Source of the DNA: Diphasiastrum complanatum
Lineage: Eukaryota > Streptophyta > Lycopodiopsida > Lycopodiales > Lycopodiaceae
Assembly (NCBI GenBank): GCA_029204225.1
Contig: CM055102.1
Location: 30,787,632-30,851,631, forward strand
Direction of reading: 5' to 3'
DNA length: 64,000 bases
The notes beneath the pieces were generated by a model, which did not search any database, was not told the origin of the DNA, and was given only the letters and a program-made list of their open reading frames with translations. Positions 1 through 10,514 of the stretch are shown here, one piece after another; position 1 is the stretch's first letter; each line of letters begins with the position of its first letter. Made by a program: the position numbers and the translations under genes.

Positions 1-504
1 TGACACTTCCTTCCCTCCTTATAATGCATTCTCCAGTGAGTGACTTTTGTGCAAAATGGTTCACCCATATAGCGGACCCAAAATCTCTATTTCAAATAAT
101 GGTTTTTGATTATATTTTGTGCAACTATAGCTTTGGGATCAACAATCTTTGGTGGGGTGATGCTAACCAAACTTTTTGTAGATCAGTTACTAGCACGTCT
201 TCACATGTCTTCTATAAATATGGTACCTTCATCCCTGCAAAACAACCACATTATTCTCCTCCTGCTATTGGCACCCACTCCTATCAGTATCTTCAGACCC
301 ATGCATACGATGGCATTTCGGTGTTTGGAAAAAGACATGTATGCATAAGGTTAGCAATGTGTCTAACATGATCAAATTGATATGTGTAGATATATTGTGG
401 TGTATTAAAGTTGGAAGAAGTGTTGAGGCACAACATGAACAATGTTCCTCTTTTCTCCCTATAAGATCCATTTCACGTACGATTTGTGAAAAATTTCAGA
501 TCAT
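1..504. other. Intergenic, no gene recognised
   Basis: AT-rich sequence with only short overlapping frames and no recognisable domain. The right end (about 490-540) begins to resemble the sequence around 28,500 and so may already be retroelement DNA. Confidence 0.35.
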
Positions 505-1131
505 TGATGATCCAATCCACAAAAAGATCTTGGGTTATAAAAGAATATATCCTACCAATCTCACCAATGTAGAAAAATCATCATCTACATACAAAATGAG
601 ATGCAAACTCTAATAGAACTTGATCAAACATGAATCAAATGGTAATGTATTGTTGTTGTCCGTACAAAACCAGCAAGCTACTGTATTTCACACGTGTGGA
701 TCAAAAAATAGCAATTATAGATCATTCTACACGTAGAATTGCATGCAATCACAAGTATATTGCACCAATGGAAACTAGAGACCAAGAGAACCATGTATAA
801 GCATGAAATGAGATAGAGAAGAGAGAAGATGTGTCTCTCGATGAGTTACATCCATTTATAATAGGTCCAAACCCTGTTTGGCCACTTGGCTTTTCCTCCA
901 AAATGCTAACCCTACTATTTTTGGGTCTAGATTCAAAGTACCCAACATTCAAATTTGAATCTACTCAAACTCGACTTCTAACTTTTCCACACTTTCGAAA
1001 AGTGTTTATTCAAATGAAATTTAGACTAATGAACTTTCCTAAGTCAAAATCTAAGTCTAAAACAAAGTTGGACTCAATTTGTCAAATATGGAAATATAGC
1101 AAATATGATCAAACTAGTTGAATCTTTCACA
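505..1131 (-). repeat. Copia LTR, family T, copy 1 (3' LTR)
   Basis: On the minus strand the LTR begins TGTGAAAGATTCAAC at 1131, directly after the purine tract AGAAAAGGGAG (1132-1142), which is the expected polypurine primer for plus-strand synthesis. The sequence aligns along its length with 28,500-29,070 and 46,190-46,855. The distal end is not exact: homology with the 28.5-kb copy fades near 505-540 and no clean CA terminus or PBS follows. This copy closes the minus-strand copia element to its right. Confidence 0.75.
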
Positions 1132-1330
1132 CTCCCTTTTCTACTAGTTTTAGCATGGACTTTGATAACACTCCAAGTGATGTCCTATGCTTCATGAACA
1201 AGTCCTTTCCCAATGCTTTGGTGAAGATATCAGTTACATATTCCCTTGAGAACACATGTCGAAGCTCCACCTCCTTTGCAATGACTTGCTCCCTCACAAA
1301 ATGTTGTAATATCATTTTCAGTACGACATG
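1132..1330 (-). pseudogene. Copia RNase H C-terminal tail (family T)
   Basis: The minus strand encodes the typical end of a Ty1/copia polyprotein: HFVREQVIAKEVELRHV, then a variant of the VADIFTKAL motif (here VTDIFTKALGKDLFMKH), ending about one codon from the polypurine tract. The catalytic part of RNase H is absent. The tail is joined upstream to a non-retroviral segment instead of RT/RNase H. The same tail is found at 29,071-29,265. It cannot encode a working enzyme. Confidence 0.85.
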
Positions 1331-2170
1331 AAGAATTACATACATGAAGAATTACATAGAATGTAAATGAGATGATTCCTCCATGCTATCAACTCTGAAC
1401 TTTCTGGAAAAATACAGCAAATAAACAATAAATGTGAGTGATCAACATTTGCTTGCATGTCTCCTCCTTCTTTGTCCTTTGTTGCCATGTATCCACCATG
1501 ATGCTTCATGAATGAGCCTCCATCTCCATCTTGCAATAAGATGCCATCATCACTTGATGACTTTACCATGAATGCAACAGTTTCATTTCCATCAGCAAAA
1601 CCAACCAAGAATGCTAGTACAAATCCAACATCAAAATGATGCTCACCAATGTAGCTAGTTTGACCATATCTTGACAATTTGCACACATCCACATGAAAAT
1701 GCTCAAACATGAGACACGACAAAAGTAAACTTGAACAATGCTTCCTTGATGCTCCTTTGACCTTACTTGAGTCTTCAATAAGCTGCAAAAACAAATCCAT
1801 CACATCTTTGCTAATTACCTCTCCTTTGATGCTCTTGACTAGCTCCAAATTGCCACCTTTCCTTTTGTCTTGTTGAAGCCTTTGAGATCAACCTCTTGAT
1901 TATGAACTTGACCATCAAAGTAATTGAGCAAAATTTGTTTTCTAGATCCATTACTTGTTTTTACAGCAAGATAACATCCATCCAATTGCATAGCTCCATC
2001 TACACAAGAAGATCCCCCAGAAGATGTGAGAAAAACAAAATGAGTCACTTCCACTTGCTTACCCTTCTCATCATATGTGAGCCTTCAAGGTACTTGTCTT
2101 TCCCTTGATGATCTCCTTGGCTTTTGACTTGACGAAGGTCCATCATCATCACCATCCAAAGTAGGATCCT
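1331..2170 (-). other. Foreign segment replacing copia RT/RNase H (family T, copy 1)
   Basis: This minus-strand stretch lies where RT and RNase H should be, between the integrase C-terminus (2216-2551) and the RNase H tail. It has two long overlapping frames (1839-2054 and 1336-1848). Readable parts include CLMFEHFHVDVCKLSRYGQT and LLFICCIFPESSEL. I do not recognise the protein. DNA-level homologues lie at 27,623-28,490 and 29,266-29,436, in both cases beside a family-T LTR, so the segment belongs to the family and is not a one-off insertion. It may be a captured host transcript or a very divergent element-encoded domain. Confidence 0.6.
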
Positions 2171-2215
2171 TTACATCAACATCAAGAATGTTAGATCCAT
2201 CCACACCATTATCAA

Positions 2216-3440
2216 TCATGCTTGAAGACACTTTTGGAATGTTCCCCTCATCAAAGATGACATCTCTACTTTGTTAGCAGTAGGAATGTAAACCTCGTAG
2301 GCTTTACTCACCTCACTATATCCAACAAAAATACCTCTTTCTGAAGATGGATCCTCCTTGGTCCTATCATCAAGAGTAATGTTGACATAGCATGTGCATC
2401 CAAAGGTCCTTAGAAAGTTGACACTCGGCCTCCACTTCAATTGCATCTCAAAAAGGTGTCCTTCCATCCAAAATAACACTCGACCACCTATTGTACAAGA
2501 AATTGGCATAGAACAAAGCTTGATCCCAAAATAGTTTGTCAAGATTAGCACTTAACCTCATGGCTTTAGCTTTCACATAAAATCCTTTTCTTCCTTTCAG
2601 CAACTCCATTTTGTTGTGGGGTCCTTGATGTTATATACTCCCTCTTGATCCCATGCTCATCACAAAAGGCCTTGACCTTGGTAGATATGTACTCACCAAC
2701 ATTGTCACTCCTTAAGCACTTGATCCTTGTGGTTCTCCCTTGCATTCGTGAACTTGATAAACTCATCATGCACTTCATCCTTGCTCTTTAGTAGATAGAT
2801 CCAACAAGATCTACTAAAATCATCAATGAATGTTACATACATCTTAGCTCCACTATTGCTAATTGTAGTAAATCCATGAATATCCGAATGTACAAGTTGA
2901 AAAGGCTTTGTAGATCTAGTATAAGGTAGTCTATGTGACTTAGACAAAGCACAAGATTCACAAACATGTTTGATGCTACTTAAGGAACTTGGAAGACCTA
3001 TCACAATCTTGTTCCTAGCCATTACCTCCAATGACTTGAAGTTGAGGTGTCCCATCATTTTATGCCAAACTTCTTGAATATAGTATTTGCTCTCTTGCAA
3101 CACATCCAACTTGGTTAGCAATAACACAAGCATCTAGTCTGAACAACTTCCCTTGCCTTTTACCTTTTCCAACCAAGACATCCTTCCTTTTGATCACACA
3201 AACATCTCCATCAAACTCCACCTTGAGGCCTTTACTTAGCATTTGACTCACACTAAGAAAATTCTTGGTAGTAGATGGAATAAACAAGACATCCTCCAAA
3301 TGAACATTCCTATTTGTAGAGAGAGAAATATGAATTGTGCCAATCCCTTTGATTGCACACTCACCATCATTGGCCGTGTAGATCAGCCTCTTGTGGAAAG
3401 CTGCTGTGTGGAGCATCGTCGATCGTCGATAGCCACTTCA
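2216..3440 (-). pseudogene. Copia protease remnant, gag-pre-integrase and integrase (family T)
   Basis: Minus-strand Ty1/copia pol, N-terminal half, in three overlapping frames. In order: the end of the protease domain (3060-3416, with DVLFIPSTTKNFLSVSQM), the gag-pre-integrase zinc region (HKMMGHLNFKSLEVMARN, CESCALSKSH), the integrase core and the integrase C-terminus (FGCTCYVNITLDDRTK, GIFVGYSEVSKAYEVYIPT). All three integrase acidic positions are visible: LVHSDIHG, RSDNVGEY and QQNGVAERK. Two frameshifts (near 2700 and 2560) break the frame. The protease catalytic D-S/T-G end is cut off at about 3440 by the insert that separates this part from its gag at 5095-5473. Confidence 0.88.
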
Positions 3441-3900
3441 TTCAAAATCATTGCCTTGCCCCATGCAATGCTATTGTGTGGATGCAGGTAGCAACAACTC
3501 ATGGAGGTAGATGAAAGAGTCAACATCTGTGTGGAAAAATGGGTGATAACTGCTTCCTAGTCACACTCACAGTCCACTCATTGACTCTTGAAAAGCCTCT
3601 TTTTGCAGGAACTAAGCTAATCCAAAGATGTGGAGGAATCAAACCTCCACCTTCCAAACGGTGGGCCTAGATTCCAAGGTGGAAAGTGAGGTCCATGGTA
3701 CTCTTCTGCCCTCCGTAATGCTCATGCTCAAAGTTCATGTGTATTTTGGAGGCACCTCCTCCCATAAAGTTTTCAAACAGATAGTTCGTAATGCCACAAT
3801 CTGCAAAATGCCTGTGACAATTGGATTACTAGCCTTTTCTACCGGAATGATGGATCTGAAAGCTGGCTTAGTAGTCCATTCTGCATGAATCTCACCCTTC
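3441..3900. other. Left part of the insert, unrecognised
   Basis: The copia homology stops near 3440. A plus-strand frame of 86 codons (3628-3888) and an antisense frame exist, but neither resembles a family I know. The segment is more GC-rich than the flanking retroelement and probably belongs to the same inserted host DNA as the TFIIA gene. Confidence 0.3.
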
Positions 3901-4147
3901 GCATGCACCCTTTGCACTGAGCATTACGCAGGGGAAGGCCCGGGCCCTCGCGCCTTCTGTGTAGTTCGGGCCCTGCCCTCGGGCCTCCCACGAACTATTT
4001 AAAAAAAAGAATCTATTTTACATAATGCTCCCATTCTAATTTTAACACTCTTGAGAAATCTATTTTTTAACTATTTGATTGAAAGGTTCGAAATGTAACA
4101 CGCGGGGAAGGACTAGGCCCCACGGTCACCGTAACGCCAAACCTCAA

Positions 4148-4152
4148 CCAAT
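4148..4152 (+). promoter_or_regulatory. CCAAT box upstream of TFIIA gamma gene
   Basis: CCAAT in the context CAACCAATCAGG, 85 bases upstream of the TATA box, a normal place for an NF-Y site in a plant promoter. Confidence 0.55.
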
Positions 4153-4236
4153 CAGGAAGGGACCTGGGTCACCCGTAATGCCAAACGCCATCGTGTAGAC
4201 AAAGTTGTCGACTATGTGACCAAGGCGGGTGGGTAC

Positions 4237-4246
4237 CTATATAAAG
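4237..4246 (+). promoter_or_regulatory. TATA box of TFIIA gamma gene
   Basis: CTATATAAAG in a GC-rich setting. It lies 59 bases before the first ATG of the TFIIA frame, which leaves room for a start site near 4270-4275 and a leader of about 30 bases. Confidence 0.65.
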
Positions 4247-4304
4247 CACAGCCGCTGGCCCAATTGCAACACCCAACAAGAAAAGAAGAAGATTGATCAC
4301 TCTT

Positions 4305-4760
4305 ATGACAAATAGAAGGAGAGGGAGAGGGAGAGGGAGCGGGAGCATAAAAGCGAGAGATGTAGATGTAGATGTAGATGTAGATGGAGATGGCGAGAGG
4401 GAGAGACGACTCTCAAACTTTATGAGTGGCGAAATGGTGCCATTGAGCACCATCTCATCCAGGGGGCTGGTAGAGGCCCTGGATGAGATGGTGCTCAATG
4501 GCACCATTTCGTCGCTCTTGGCCGCGAAAGTGCTGAAGCAATTTGACAAATCCTTTATCGAAGCGCTGCGGACAAAGGTGCACTCCAAGATCAGGTTCAA
4601 GGGCCATCTTGACTCTTACAGGTATTGTGACAACGTTTGGACCTTCGATTTGAAGAACGCTAGCTTCAAGACGGACAATGGTGACATGCAAGCAGTGGAT
4701 CGTCCCAAGATTGTGGCCTGTGATGCAGCCTGCGCTACGATTAAATCATGGCAGCTGTGA
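4305..4760 (+). CDS. TFIIA small (gamma) subunit-like protein, altered N-terminus
   Basis: The C-terminal two thirds clearly match the gamma subunit of general transcription factor IIA, which binds TBP at promoters in the nucleus. Diagnostic stretches are ALDEMVLNGTISS, VLKQFDKSFIEAL, KIRFKGHLDSYRYCDNVWTF and KIVACDA. Family members are about 105-110 residues; this frame gives 151 from the ATG at 4305, chosen as the first ATG after the TATA box. The usual N-terminus is replaced by an Arg/Gly-rich and an Asp-Val repeat tract encoded by simple repeats, then by residues encoded by an inverted copy of the helix-1 codons. No intron interrupts the frame. Well placed CCAAT and TATA boxes suggest the gene was moved as DNA with its promoter. 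Whether the changed N-terminus still forms the four-helix bundle with TFIIA beta is doubtful. Confidence 0.85.
   Translation: MTNRRRGRGRGSGSIKARDVDVDVDVDGDGERERRLSNFMSGEMVPLSTISSRGLVEALDEMVLNGTISSLLAAKVLKQFDKSFIEALRTKVHSKIRFKGHLDSYRYCDNVWTFDLKNASFKTDNGDMQAVDRPKIVACDAACATIKSWQL
4424..4517. repeat. Foldback inverted repeat inside the TFIIA frame
   Basis: 4430-4464 is the exact reverse complement of 4477-4511 (35 of 35 bases) with a 12-base loop. The arms extend to 4424 and 4517 with two mismatches that would be G-U pairs in RNA. The right arm is the genuine codons of the first TFIIA gamma helix; the left arm is its inverted copy. Confidence 0.92.
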
Positions 4761-5094
4761 GCGTCGCAATAAGTGCTTTGGGGGGGATTCATTAACTAGG
4801 TTTATGATTTTGTTTCGAGCGATAGAGATGACGGATTAATGGAAGATGAATTATCGACATCTTTCAAGAAAATTTCTGAGAGTCATTTTTGTGGTTGCCT
4901 ATATACCTGGTTAGAGAATACAGACCTAAAACAAGCTATTATGAAACGTGATATCAGCTCAAAGTTGCTTCTCAAATTTTTTGAGTCTTTTCTCTCCTCT
5001 TGACCTAGAATAGACTCTATGTGAATGAATACTGCACGATTTTGATAATTTGTTTTTCGTTAACACGTGGCATGTACTATGTTTCTGTTTTAGC
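4761..5094 (+). other. 3' flank of TFIIA gene
   Basis: AT-rich sequence after the stop codon with no long frame. It probably holds the 3' UTR and the right end of the insert. Copia gag resumes at about 5095. Confidence 0.4.
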
Positions 5095-5473
5095 TTAGCC
5101 TAGCTTGTCAGACTGGTAATGAGTTTTTTCTTGAGCTTGGACTTGGAGATCCTTCTTGATCTTCACCTTTGACTTCATTCTTCTTGAATGCAGCACCCTT
5201 GCCTTTGTATTTGCTCTTGCTCTTGCTGAAAAGAGCCTTGTCATCTCCATTATTGAGGGAGAGCTTCTCCATCCTTGACTTGATGTGAGTTCTCCTACTC
5301 TCCTTGGCCATGAGGACTCCTTGGAGATCTTCAAGTGAGGGCAACTTGCCCATAATTGCATAGCCTTGCACTAGGTTAGCAAAATCCACACTCAAACCAG
5401 CTCCAAAACTCTTCACACCTATGAAAGTACACCTGTTGTTGCCTATGTACTGTACCTGTAGCTCCAAACTCAT
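5095..5473 (-). pseudogene. Copia gag C-terminal part (UBN2-type)
   Basis: The minus-strand frame contains the hallmark end of copia gag: LPSLEDLQGVLMAKESRRTH followed by a Lys/Ser-rich tail (KALFSKSKSKYKGKG) that normally leads to the CCHC zinc knuckle. Orientation and order fit the family-T element at 1132-3440, so this is probably its gag, separated by the TFIIA-bearing insert. The knuckle itself is missing and the N-terminal half is not recognisable to the right. Confidence 0.75.
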
Positions 5474-6780
5474 TCAATCATCACAAAAAATCCTATGCCA
5501 ATAGCATTCATCAATCGAATCATAGACTCAAACTAGTCAAGAAGGAAAATCTCAATTTTGCTCATAATTGGATGGAAATCCCATCACATATTTATACATG
5601 TAGAGCTCAGATCTGAGCATATTAGGGCTTCTATGTATTCATCATAACCTAACCCTAACATCTAACCTAAAGATCCACTTGATCCACTCTATTTAAAATC
5701 AATGCCTTGAGATCCAAAAACAATGAAAAAAATGCTATTTTTAGCTCCTACTTTTTTCTGTACCCTATCTATGCACTCTTTGGACATATCCCAAAGGTAC
5801 CATTCCAAATCTAGGTTGATGATTTGACTTAGAATAAGGTATCCTATGCTTTTGGCACATGTGACATCCCACAACATGGCCTCAAAGTCATTTACAAGTG
5901 GTAATTGTGCAAACTAGCTTGTGTAATTTAACATTTATAACCTTTCATGACGATTCTATTAAACAAAAAAATGTATGCTCAAGATGAGGACTTTACTGTC
6001 AATACATTCACAAAACACCACTTAGCCTAAGATAGCCTTTATTGGCTATAGTTTTTAATCATAATAGAAATCCATATGGGGTGAAGGGAATCTAAAATAC
6101 CGATCTTCAATGTCCCTTGGTTTTCACTACTAATGTAGGAGAATACTAACTTTTAGAGATTGATTTACATGATCAAGATGAATGTTACTAGCTTTTCATA
6201 TCATATCATCCATGATCCATGGGTAGTAATTGCTCCCTCTCAAGAAATCATATGAAACCAAATTACCCATCTCATAATATCAAGAAATTCACAAATATAT
6301 TCTAAATAAAGAACAGATTTATGGGATTTTGATTTTATAAATTTCAGATATCCATGATTCCAACAAAAATATTCTATTATGATCGATTGCTTTAGGAATC
6401 TCTTAGAATATGCAGCCTCACTATTGTCAAATATATCCAATCAGTATTGAATCTCCTCTTTGGAATTGTCTATGTCCCATACCACAGATCTTTCTCCAAG
6501 AAAACCCTCAACTTCACGATTTTACTATCCAGAGTTCAAACATGCCATCTAGAATGTCCTAAGGAACTAGACCTTACAACCATATCCTCAAAGAACCCAT
6601 CTCTTGGATCAATTATAGCCATTTAATATGGATTGGAAAGTCCATCTATGCATCACAAAGAAACAAAACTAATTGGAAGAATCCTATTAAAATTCTTATT
6701 TTATTGAACCATCATTTAATAAGTAACAAGTGTGAAAACTAGTAAATTGCAACTTGACTATTTTGAGGCCTAAACTATGA
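5474..6780. other. No gene seen
   Basis: About 1.3 kb of AT-rich sequence with only short frames. Likely decayed retroelement leader or intergenic DNA. Confidence 0.3.
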
Positions 6781-7704
6781 GATGAGTTGTAATTGCTCAT
6801 TCCAAATTTCCTGCATTTTTAGCAGGTGTTTAAATGTCAAGGGAGGCATAAATCATTTTCCATTATTGGTCTAAAGTGTAGGAGAAACATAGACCCTTGA
6901 AATTAGTGAAGATTGCCACATTAACCTTGATCTTGATCAAGGGAGAGAAGTGGATAAGCTTCAAATTTGGGTGGATTAGATTCCATAGGGCAAAGTGCTA
7001 TAGGGTGGCCAGACTACTATAAATACCAAGTCATTGTACATAATTTTAGTAGTTCTAGTGAAAAAAAAGTTTTCTTGAGAGATGGTGTCATCTATTTTTC
7101 TATCTATTCTCTCTTCTTCTTGTGAGATTGTACTAGATTGTGGATAGTGTGATGATATATGCATATTATGAGTTATGAATCATTTCAGCCTATTTCTAGA
7201 TGATTATGATCATATCTAATGCTTTCACAATAAAGAAGATCATTAGCACTAGCTTTCATCCTCCTAATCCACAAAAACACACAATAGTAAAATAGCATCT
7301 AGAAACTTTCATGAGAGATCACTATGATCTATTAGTTAGTCTACTTCCATTGTTCCCCTCCCTTGAGAATCTAAGCCTCAAGAAGGAGAAGGTTTAGAGT
7401 TCGAAGAGCCTAAACAGCCCAAGAAGAGCCAAGATCCAAAAAGAGGATCTTCACCTATCAAAACCCTAAAAAGAGTCAAGAAGAGTGTCAAGCACCCTTT
7501 TTTCAAACTAAGCCATTCCACCATCAGATCATATGCCAAGATTGACACCCTTGGTAGGCTTAGTTCCCATTTAGATTTGTAGTTTAACCCCCTCCCCATT
7601 GGATCGAAGCCCGTACTACACGACAACTCACCCGGTTGGAGATCCAAACCCTAAACTTGCTCTCTTGATTGCTATGAAAAGGGAGGCACGTAAAGGGACC
7701 AACA
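6781..7704 (+). repeat. Gypsy element F 5' LTR
   Basis: The right end is firm: ...GACCAACA at 7704, directly followed by the primer-binding site. The region from about 7200 aligns with the right part of LTR H (24,685-25,787), including the stretch around ACTACACGACAACTCACC. A TATA box (CTATAAATA, 7017-7025) marks the probable U3/R boundary. The left limit is uncertain because U3 has diverged from LTR H. Confidence 0.65.
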
Positions 7705-7726
7705 TTTTTCTAGTGTCGTTGCTAGG
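7705..7726 (+). promoter_or_regulatory. Primer-binding site, gypsy element F
   Basis: TTTTTCTAGTGTCGTTGCTAGG is a decayed form of the TGGCGCCGTTGCCGGGGA-type site that follows the 5' LTR of many plant gypsy elements (Athila/Tat group, complementary to tRNA-Asp). It sits directly against the LTR end. Confidence 0.65.
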
Positions 7727-7904
7727 AAGACGGTGCTAAGCTACTATTAGATGGATTTCTGTTTGCCTTTTGCTTGAATTTTTCTTGCATTTTCATAGGT
7801 TTATTACTCGTCGACAGACTTTTCTCTGTTTTTCTTTACTATTTTTTCTTGCCACTTCTCCAGAGTGCTAGGCAGGCTCCAAACATTGTTCTGTGAGCTC
7901 AGCG

Positions 7905-8300
7905 AGCTATATATTATAACTCGCCATCAAAGACATTACTCGCCTTGTCATGTATTACTCAACAGAGAGTTTTTTGACACATTTTTCGAACCAAAATTAC
8001 TCGCCATCAGATCAGGGTAAATAGCAGCCTCAGAGCTATCATTTTGATAATCGGTGAGTTATTAGACTATTACTCGCCATCAGAATTTTTTCAGTTTTTA
8101 TTCATTATCTTTACTTGCCATCAAAATAGTGACCTGAAAACACAAAGATCTATCATATGAGAGACTTGAAAGTTATAATTTTATTACTCGCCATCTTTAT
8201 AGATTATTCTGATCATCATTTTTCACAAGTAGACAACTCGATTAGTGAAAATCCTATTACTCGCGTCTGCTATTACTCATCCTGTATAACTCGCCATTAG
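7905..8300 (+). repeat. ATTACTCGCC(ATC) interspersed repeat in element F leader
   Basis: The motif ATTACTCGCCATC and close variants recur at irregular spacing of 10-60 bases across about 400 bases between PBS and gag. A denser array of the same motif lies at 22,741-23,135. Confidence 0.8.
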
Positions 8301-8717
8301 AGAGATTCTAGAAATTTTCTTCATTTTTTCACAATCAAAACCCATCTGTATTTTCTGTATTTTCATTTTCCCCGATTGCCTTTTGGAATTATGTCACTTC
8401 TCATCCGCTCGTCCAACTTTTGTTTTGATCCCAATCTGATGTTGATCTGAGATTCACCATCGCATCGGTTAGATCCCTTATCTAAGCACGTATACATCGA
8501 ACGTGCTTACAAAAAATATACCTGAGGAAAAAAAAATTAGAAAAAGACCAAAAATATCATAAAGATGAAAATATTAAAAATAGTCCTAATTTTCGTTCCG
8601 TTGTATGCATCTTAGATCCGAAAGGAGATTATCCACCCTAGATCTCCCTGAACTCGAAGAGTTTGTCAACGTACCAATCGAGATATTACCCAAACCAGTT
8701 GACATAGATCCACCCCC

Positions 8718-9510
8718 AATGGCCGTTTGTACCTCACACAGTCCGGAATTTTTCCAAGATCGACTTTCCAAGGTTTGATGGCAAGAGAGATTTGCGAAGA
8801 TTTCTACAAATCTACACCCAAGCGTGTAGAGCCTATGGAAACGACAGCCCACAAGAGCTGTAAAGATACTTCAATCTGTGCTTAACCGATACCGCCAAAG
8901 ATTGGTATTTCAATCTTGAGCAGAACAAACGTGATGATTGGGATATTTTACAGGCTAAATTCACCACAAGATTCAAAACTACACGTTTTCTTTCTGATCC
9001 ATTTTTGCAATTGGGATGAATCTGTATGGATAAGAAGAATGAGTCCCTATGAGATTACATTGAGCGGATCAAAAGACTGCATGGCGGATGCGACCCTAAA
9101 AGCATCCTAGACCATAGCGTCCTGACCTGGTTCATGGCAGGATTATCTAAGGGGATCAAACAACAAATGAAACGAAGGGACAAATATGCATCTTTTCAAG
9201 CAGCCTGCGCTGATGCCATCAAGAGAGTCAACGATAGTGAGAGCACTAGTTCGGACTCCAATAACTCCATCCAGGAATGAAAACGCAGAAGGGAATGAAG
9301 AGCCAAATGTAAGCACAAGTTGCATGATGACGCCTCTACCTCTACTACCAATACCACCAACACCATCAGATCTGCCAAGGAGAGGCTGCACACGCAAAGC
9401 AATGAGCAAATCAAAAAGCTCACGACTGACCTTACTACGGTTGTAGACCAAAAGCTGAAAGGCATGCAACCAGGCCCTACCCCCGCCTATCCTAGGAGAG
9501 AATCCACCTA
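8718..9510 (+). pseudogene. Gypsy gag (capsid), element F
   Basis: Retrotransposon gag homology is clear when the frame is followed through stops: a FPRFDGKRDLRRFLQIY start, TAKDWYFNLEQNKRDDWDIL, the RDPFLQLG-like turn and DYIERIKRLHGGC. This is the capsid that packages element RNA. The frame carries at least four in-frame stops or shifts (near 8860, 9016, 9048 and 9280), so no full protein is made. It is homologous to the gag of element N (55,786-56,280). The start is uncertain; 8718 is the first ATG upstream of the conserved part. Confidence 0.8.
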
Positions 9511-9792
9511 GTGTCCACACTACCAGGGCAACCACACAGGAAATGAGTGCCCGTAGTTGAGACAGAGATTAGAGCGACCAGCTCAATACTGTCATATCTA
9601 TAATATGAGCAACCATGTTACAGCTGAATGTCACTATAATATCAGGAACTGAACAGCCCTGCACCCAATCCTACTCTGTTGGCGCAATTCCAAGGTGTTC
9701 TATCCCAACCACCGCCTAGACTGGCATTACCTCCCATTCTCCTCAGAACCCAAGGTTTAGTAGTACGAAACCTGCAACCAGCTGCTTAGCAG

Positions 9793-10066
9793 TTGAACAT
9801 GGTCGAGGTGACCAAAGAACCCTACTACCCTAGACAGGAAGTGCAAGAAACTATTCTAGTGCGTTTCATGAATGGAGAGAACGGAGACTTAGTGCCTATC
9901 TACGCCAATCAGCTTAGAGGTGCTGGATTTAGAGCTCCCATCAAATGTTACGGATGTGGAGAGAACCATAGAATTGTCGAGTGCTCTAACAAGCCACAAG
10001 GTAACTTTGTACCTCTATGCCAAGTTTGTGGGTACGGACACCCATATATCACGTGTCCAAATAGAT
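9793..10066 (+). pseudogene. Gypsy gag nucleocapsid, double zinc knuckle
   Basis: The frame ends with two knuckles, CYGCGENHRIVEC and CQVCGYGHPYITC. Both have C-X2-C-X3-H-X4-C spacing, one residue shorter than the usual retroviral X4 before His. A further Cys/His-rich patch precedes it (9512-9650). Nucleocapsid knuckles bind element RNA. Frame linkage to the capsid part is broken by stops. Confidence 0.75.
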
Positions 10067-10514
10067 AGGAGAAGAAAGGAGAAGCCTCTGCCCCTCTACA
10101 TTTGATGAGTGTGGTAAGAGAGCCCAAGGCATCTATGATGCCAGTATTCATCTAGATGAGAGCCCAGAAGAGAAAAGAAAAAGAGCCATCCAAGTCTGCT
10201 ACCATTGGTCTTGGTAGTGGATCTTTAGGTTCTTTATACGTAGGTGAATACCCCAACCCCACGTGGGTGAAAGAAGCCCAAGCCCTAGATCAGACTAGAG
10301 AAGCAACCCGAGAGCACAATCAACATCAGCCTGATGGTGCTAACAATCAACTGCCCATCGCTTTCCCTCGCTCCCTAGTAAATCCTAGGCTATGGCAGTT
10401 CATCCGTGAGACCGGACAAATGCAAACAAGCATTCTGGTTTCAAAGTCCCTTTCCATAGCAAGGAAGAGAAGAAAGACCACAACGTTGTCCTAGTCGATC
10501 TGTTCAGAAGTGAT

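Noticed and set aside
3628..3888. 86-codon frame left of the TFIIA gene as a separate gene
   Set aside because: No recognisable domain, an equally long antisense frame, and no promoter or splice signals.
4169..4600. 143-codon minus-strand frame over the TFIIA gene
   Set aside because: It is the antisense of the TFIIA frame; its residues come from the simple repeats and the foldback.
7378..7647. 89-codon minus frame, and a similar one at 25,381-25,599
   Set aside because: Both are antisense of LTR F and LTR H, in homologous positions; chance open frames in a conserved LTR.
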